Below the pieces are notes generated by a model that saw only the letters and a list, made by a program, of their open reading frames with translations, did not search any database and was not told the origin of the DNA. Below, piece by piece: positions 58,453-60,219 of a DNA stretch of 60,219 nt. Made by a program: the position numbers and the translations under genes. Position 1 is the first letter of the stretch. The number at the start of each line of letters is the position of its first letter. Origin of the DNA: Microvirga arvi (GTDB lineage Bacteria; Pseudomonadota; Alphaproteobacteria; Rhizobiales; Beijerinckiaceae); contig NZ_JAFEMD010000036.1 of assembly GCF_016892765.1 (NCBI RefSeq), positions 1-60,219 on the forward strand, written 5' to 3'.

Positions 58453-58557
58453 GTCAGTTTCGGATTGGAGCTTGGCCTTTTCGGGCCTGTCTGGAGCTCT
58501 TCATCCGCCGGGTCGGTGTGATGCCCGGCGGGAGCTCCTTCGTTTCGCTCTCGCCGT

Positions 58558-58824
58558 TTACTCTGCGGCCTCTTGGGCCGGTACGACCGATACAAAGGCT
58601 CGGCCTTGACGCGTCAGGAATCGGACTCGGCCATTGGCCGTGGCAAAGAGGGTGTGGTCTTTGCCCATGCCGACATTCGCGCCGGCATGCCATTTGGTGC
58701 CGCGCTGACGAATAATGATGTTGCCGGCGACAACCTGCTGATCGCCGAAACGCTTGACGCCCAGACGACGGCCTGCCGAGTCGCGACCGTTGCGAGACGA
58801 ACCGCCTGCTTTTTTGTGAGCCAT
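58558..58824 (-). CDS. rpmA: 50S ribosomal protein L27
   Basis: 88 residues, [20 protein letters not shown] with the conserved [10 protein letters not shown] near the peptidyl transfer centre and no N-terminal leader to be cleaved. Follows rplU by 36 bp in the classic rplU-rpmA pair. Confidence 0.97.
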   Translation of the reverse strand: MAHKKAGGSSRNGRDSAGRRLGVKRFGDQQVVAGNIIIRQRGTKWHAGANVGMGKDHTLFATANGRVRFLTRQGRAFVSVVPAQEAAE

Positions 58825-58860
58825 GGGTTACTCCCGTGTTCCTGTCAGTTGCCGTGACGC

Positions 58861-59253
58861 TTATTCAGCGGTGGCCGGCGCAGCTTCGTCAGCCGCAGCC
58901 TTGGTGGTCTTCTTGGCCGCAGCCTTCTTGGGCTTTTCGCCACCAGCGAGGATCTCGGTGATCCGCACCACGGTGTAATCCTGGCGATGCCCGCGCTTGC
59001 GGCGCGAATTCTGGCGACGGCGCTTCTTGAAGGCGATGACCTTCTCGCCGCGGGTGTGTTCCACCACCTCGCCCGACACGGTCACGCCCTCGACGAGAGG
59101 GGCACCCAGCTGGGTGCTGCCGTCGTTCGTGACCATGAGAACCTGGTCGAACGTGACGGCGGTGCCCGGCTCGCCTGCGAGCGTGGCGACGGTGATGACG
59201 TCGTTGGCGGCAACGCGATACTGCTTGCCGCCAGTCTTGATCACTGCGAACAT
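58861..59253 (-). CDS. rplU: 50S ribosomal protein L21
   Basis: 130 residues, [20 protein letters not shown] start and the [27 protein letters not shown] signature, with a Lys/Ala-rich C-terminal extension ([15 protein letters not shown]) common in alphaproteobacteria. ATG 59253 is the family start. Cotranscribed with rpmA. Confidence 0.97.
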   Translation of the reverse strand: MFAVIKTGGKQYRVAANDVITVATLAGEPGTAVTFDQVLMVTNDGSTQLGAPLVEGVTVSGEVVEHTRGEKVIAFKKRRRQNSRRKRGHRQDYTVVRITEILAGGEKPKKAAAKKTTKAAADEAAPATAE

Positions 59254-59518
59254 CTTGATCCTCGTGTTCAAACCCAAACCTCAGCAGGGCAAGCCCCACC
59301 GGATTGGCTTTTTGGCAGTTTCCGGCTTCGATTCACGGCAGGCTTTAAGCTGCCGCATGGATATGGGCAGGCACTCGTGCCCGCTCATAGAGGACGCCTA
59401 TCTACGGACGCCCCTTGTCTTTGTCAATCAAAAACCTTGCTTTTGACGCTTGAAGCGCCGCCAAGCGCATGATATCCACCCGGCCTCAACCAGCGGGCCT
59501 TGAGGGCCTTCGCACCCC

Positions 59519-59608
59519 GGAGAGGTGGCAGAGTGGTTGAATGCACCGCACTCGAAATGCGGCATACGGGCAACCGTATCGGGAGTTCGAATCTCCCCCT
59601 CTCCGCCA
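59519..59608 (+). tRNA. tRNA-Ser (CGA)
   Basis: 90 nt including CCA. Acceptor GGAGAGG/CCTCTCC; anticodon stem CCGCA/TGCGG with loop CTCGAAA gives CGA (reads UCG); long variable arm ATACGGGCAACCGTAT; T-arm GAGTTCGAATCTC. Confidence 0.96.
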
Positions 59609-60075
59609 CTATTTAAGTCTATGATATTACAGAGTTTTCTGCTTATAGCCCTCTACCTTTGAGTGCCGAATTTCTTGTGCGAATTCGGCGGCAGCCATTC
59701 TCTGGCAGGCATTTTCTGAGCACCGAAGAGGGCTTTTATGGCTCCAACTCTGCCTCTGTTCTCCGCCTAAAGATCGCCCAGTCCGGTTGTGAGGGATAGG
59801 CAGCTGCGTGTGCAGTCGATTTGACTAATGACCGCATTCAGCTCGAGAGTGGCACTCTGAGCAAAGTCTGCAATGTGCCAGAAGGCGACCTTGCCTGACA
59901 AACGTCGAGAGACACCGAGCTACGCCCTCGAAGTCAAACAAAACTTGAATCGTCGTAGCGAAGGAGCCCGCCTCGCGAAGCAAGGCGAGCTTCTCATTGT
60001 CATCTTGGGCACCGCGGATCCTTGGCTCCAGACGTAAGGTCTCGACCTTGATCCATCACGGGCCTCGTGGCGCAT
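59609..60075. other. gene-free stretch after tRNA-Ser
   Basis: No gene supported on either strand. A hairpin GCCGAATT...AATTCGGC lies at 59665-59689. Composition is more AT-rich than the surroundings. No integrase or attachment-site repeat seen. Confidence 0.5.
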
Positions 60076-60219
60076 TCAGCCTTGAATGAAGGCAAGAAGA
60101 TCCGCGTTGATGATCTCCGGGTGCGTGGTGCACATGCCGTGCGGAAGACCCTCATACACCTTGAGCGTGCCGTTCCTGACGAGCTTGGCCGCGAGCAGGG
60201 CCGAGTCGGCAATCGGGAC
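60076..60219 (-). CDS. alpha/beta hydrolase (haloperoxidase-like), C-terminal part
   Basis: Partial: the last 47 residues of a gene that begins beyond the window, entering at VPIADSALLAAKLVRNG and ending LLAFIQG before TGA. EGLPHGMCTTHPE holds the catalytic histidine of the non-heme chloroperoxidase/alpha-beta hydrolase family, and the NADLLAFI end is typical. Only the tail is visible, so the rest of the triad cannot be checked. Confidence 0.8.
   Translation of the reverse strand, partial: VPIADSALLAAKLVRNGTLKVYEGLPHGMCTTHPEIINADLLAFIQG

Overview
The window comes from a high-GC alphaproteobacterium of the Rhizobiales (Hyphomicrobiales). The evidence is the gene orders DUF1476-purC-purS-purQ-purL-bolA-grxD, obgE-proB-proA-nadD-rsfS-rlmH-envC-ctpA-rppH and a cobO/etfB/etfA/hbd block, together with an rRNA leader of rhizobial type at the left edge. 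A Microvirga- or Methylobacterium-like host is a guess from these orders and from the dispersed palindromes; the genus cannot be fixed from the sequence alone.

Layout. 1-215 is the promoter and boxA leader of an rRNA operon that runs leftwards out of the window. 476-6494 holds an M23 peptidase, an AEC transporter, gluQ, an AlkA-type glycosylase, a carboxylesterase and an HpaI-type aldolase. 6556-13651 is the purine block plus bolA and grxD. 13844-15708 has a small unknown gene, a class III cyclase with two CxxC pairs and a TlpA thioredoxin. 15857-29145 is an accessory zone: four large RTX (calcium-binding repeat) proteins, one of them frameshifted, and the decayed tail of a fifth copy, wrapped around the housekeeping pair lptM-lysA. 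29405-37356 has a TIGR02302/DUF4175 protein, a twin-TM protein, a PagL-like lipid A deacylase, cobalamin adenosyltransferase, rhomboid, etfBA and hydroxybutyryl-CoA dehydrogenase. 37424-45995 holds DedA, CorA, HNH and EcsC genes, an Lrp-regulator/PLP-enzyme/GNAT/GST cluster, dsbB and a YqaA-like gene. 46142-47720 has tRNA-Leu(CAA), a small gene and a DUF1236 protein. 47910-59253 is the rppH to obgE cell-cycle and proline block on the minus strand, followed by rpmA and rplU. tRNA-Ser(CGA) and the C-terminal end of an alpha/beta hydrolase close the window.

The most unusual content is the RTX zone. All four genes, and the remnant, encode the same C-terminal module of about 110 residues ending in D-F/L/Y-x-I, fused to different passengers: RTX-only (A), a seven-repeat propeller-like domain plus cadherin/RTX (B and C), and a cadherin array (D). 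No type I secretion transporter genes lie in the window, so export would rely on loci elsewhere. Two families of dispersed palindromes (A, built on AGCATCGGA; B, built on AGCGCATCGTGCGGA) sit mainly at gene 3' ends and often touch or supply the TAG stop codon.

Three otherwise intact genes carry single-base frameshifts: RTX-D near 28705, a GNAT gene near 44692 and a DUF72 gene near 54913. No CRISPR array, transposase, integrase or phage gene was seen.
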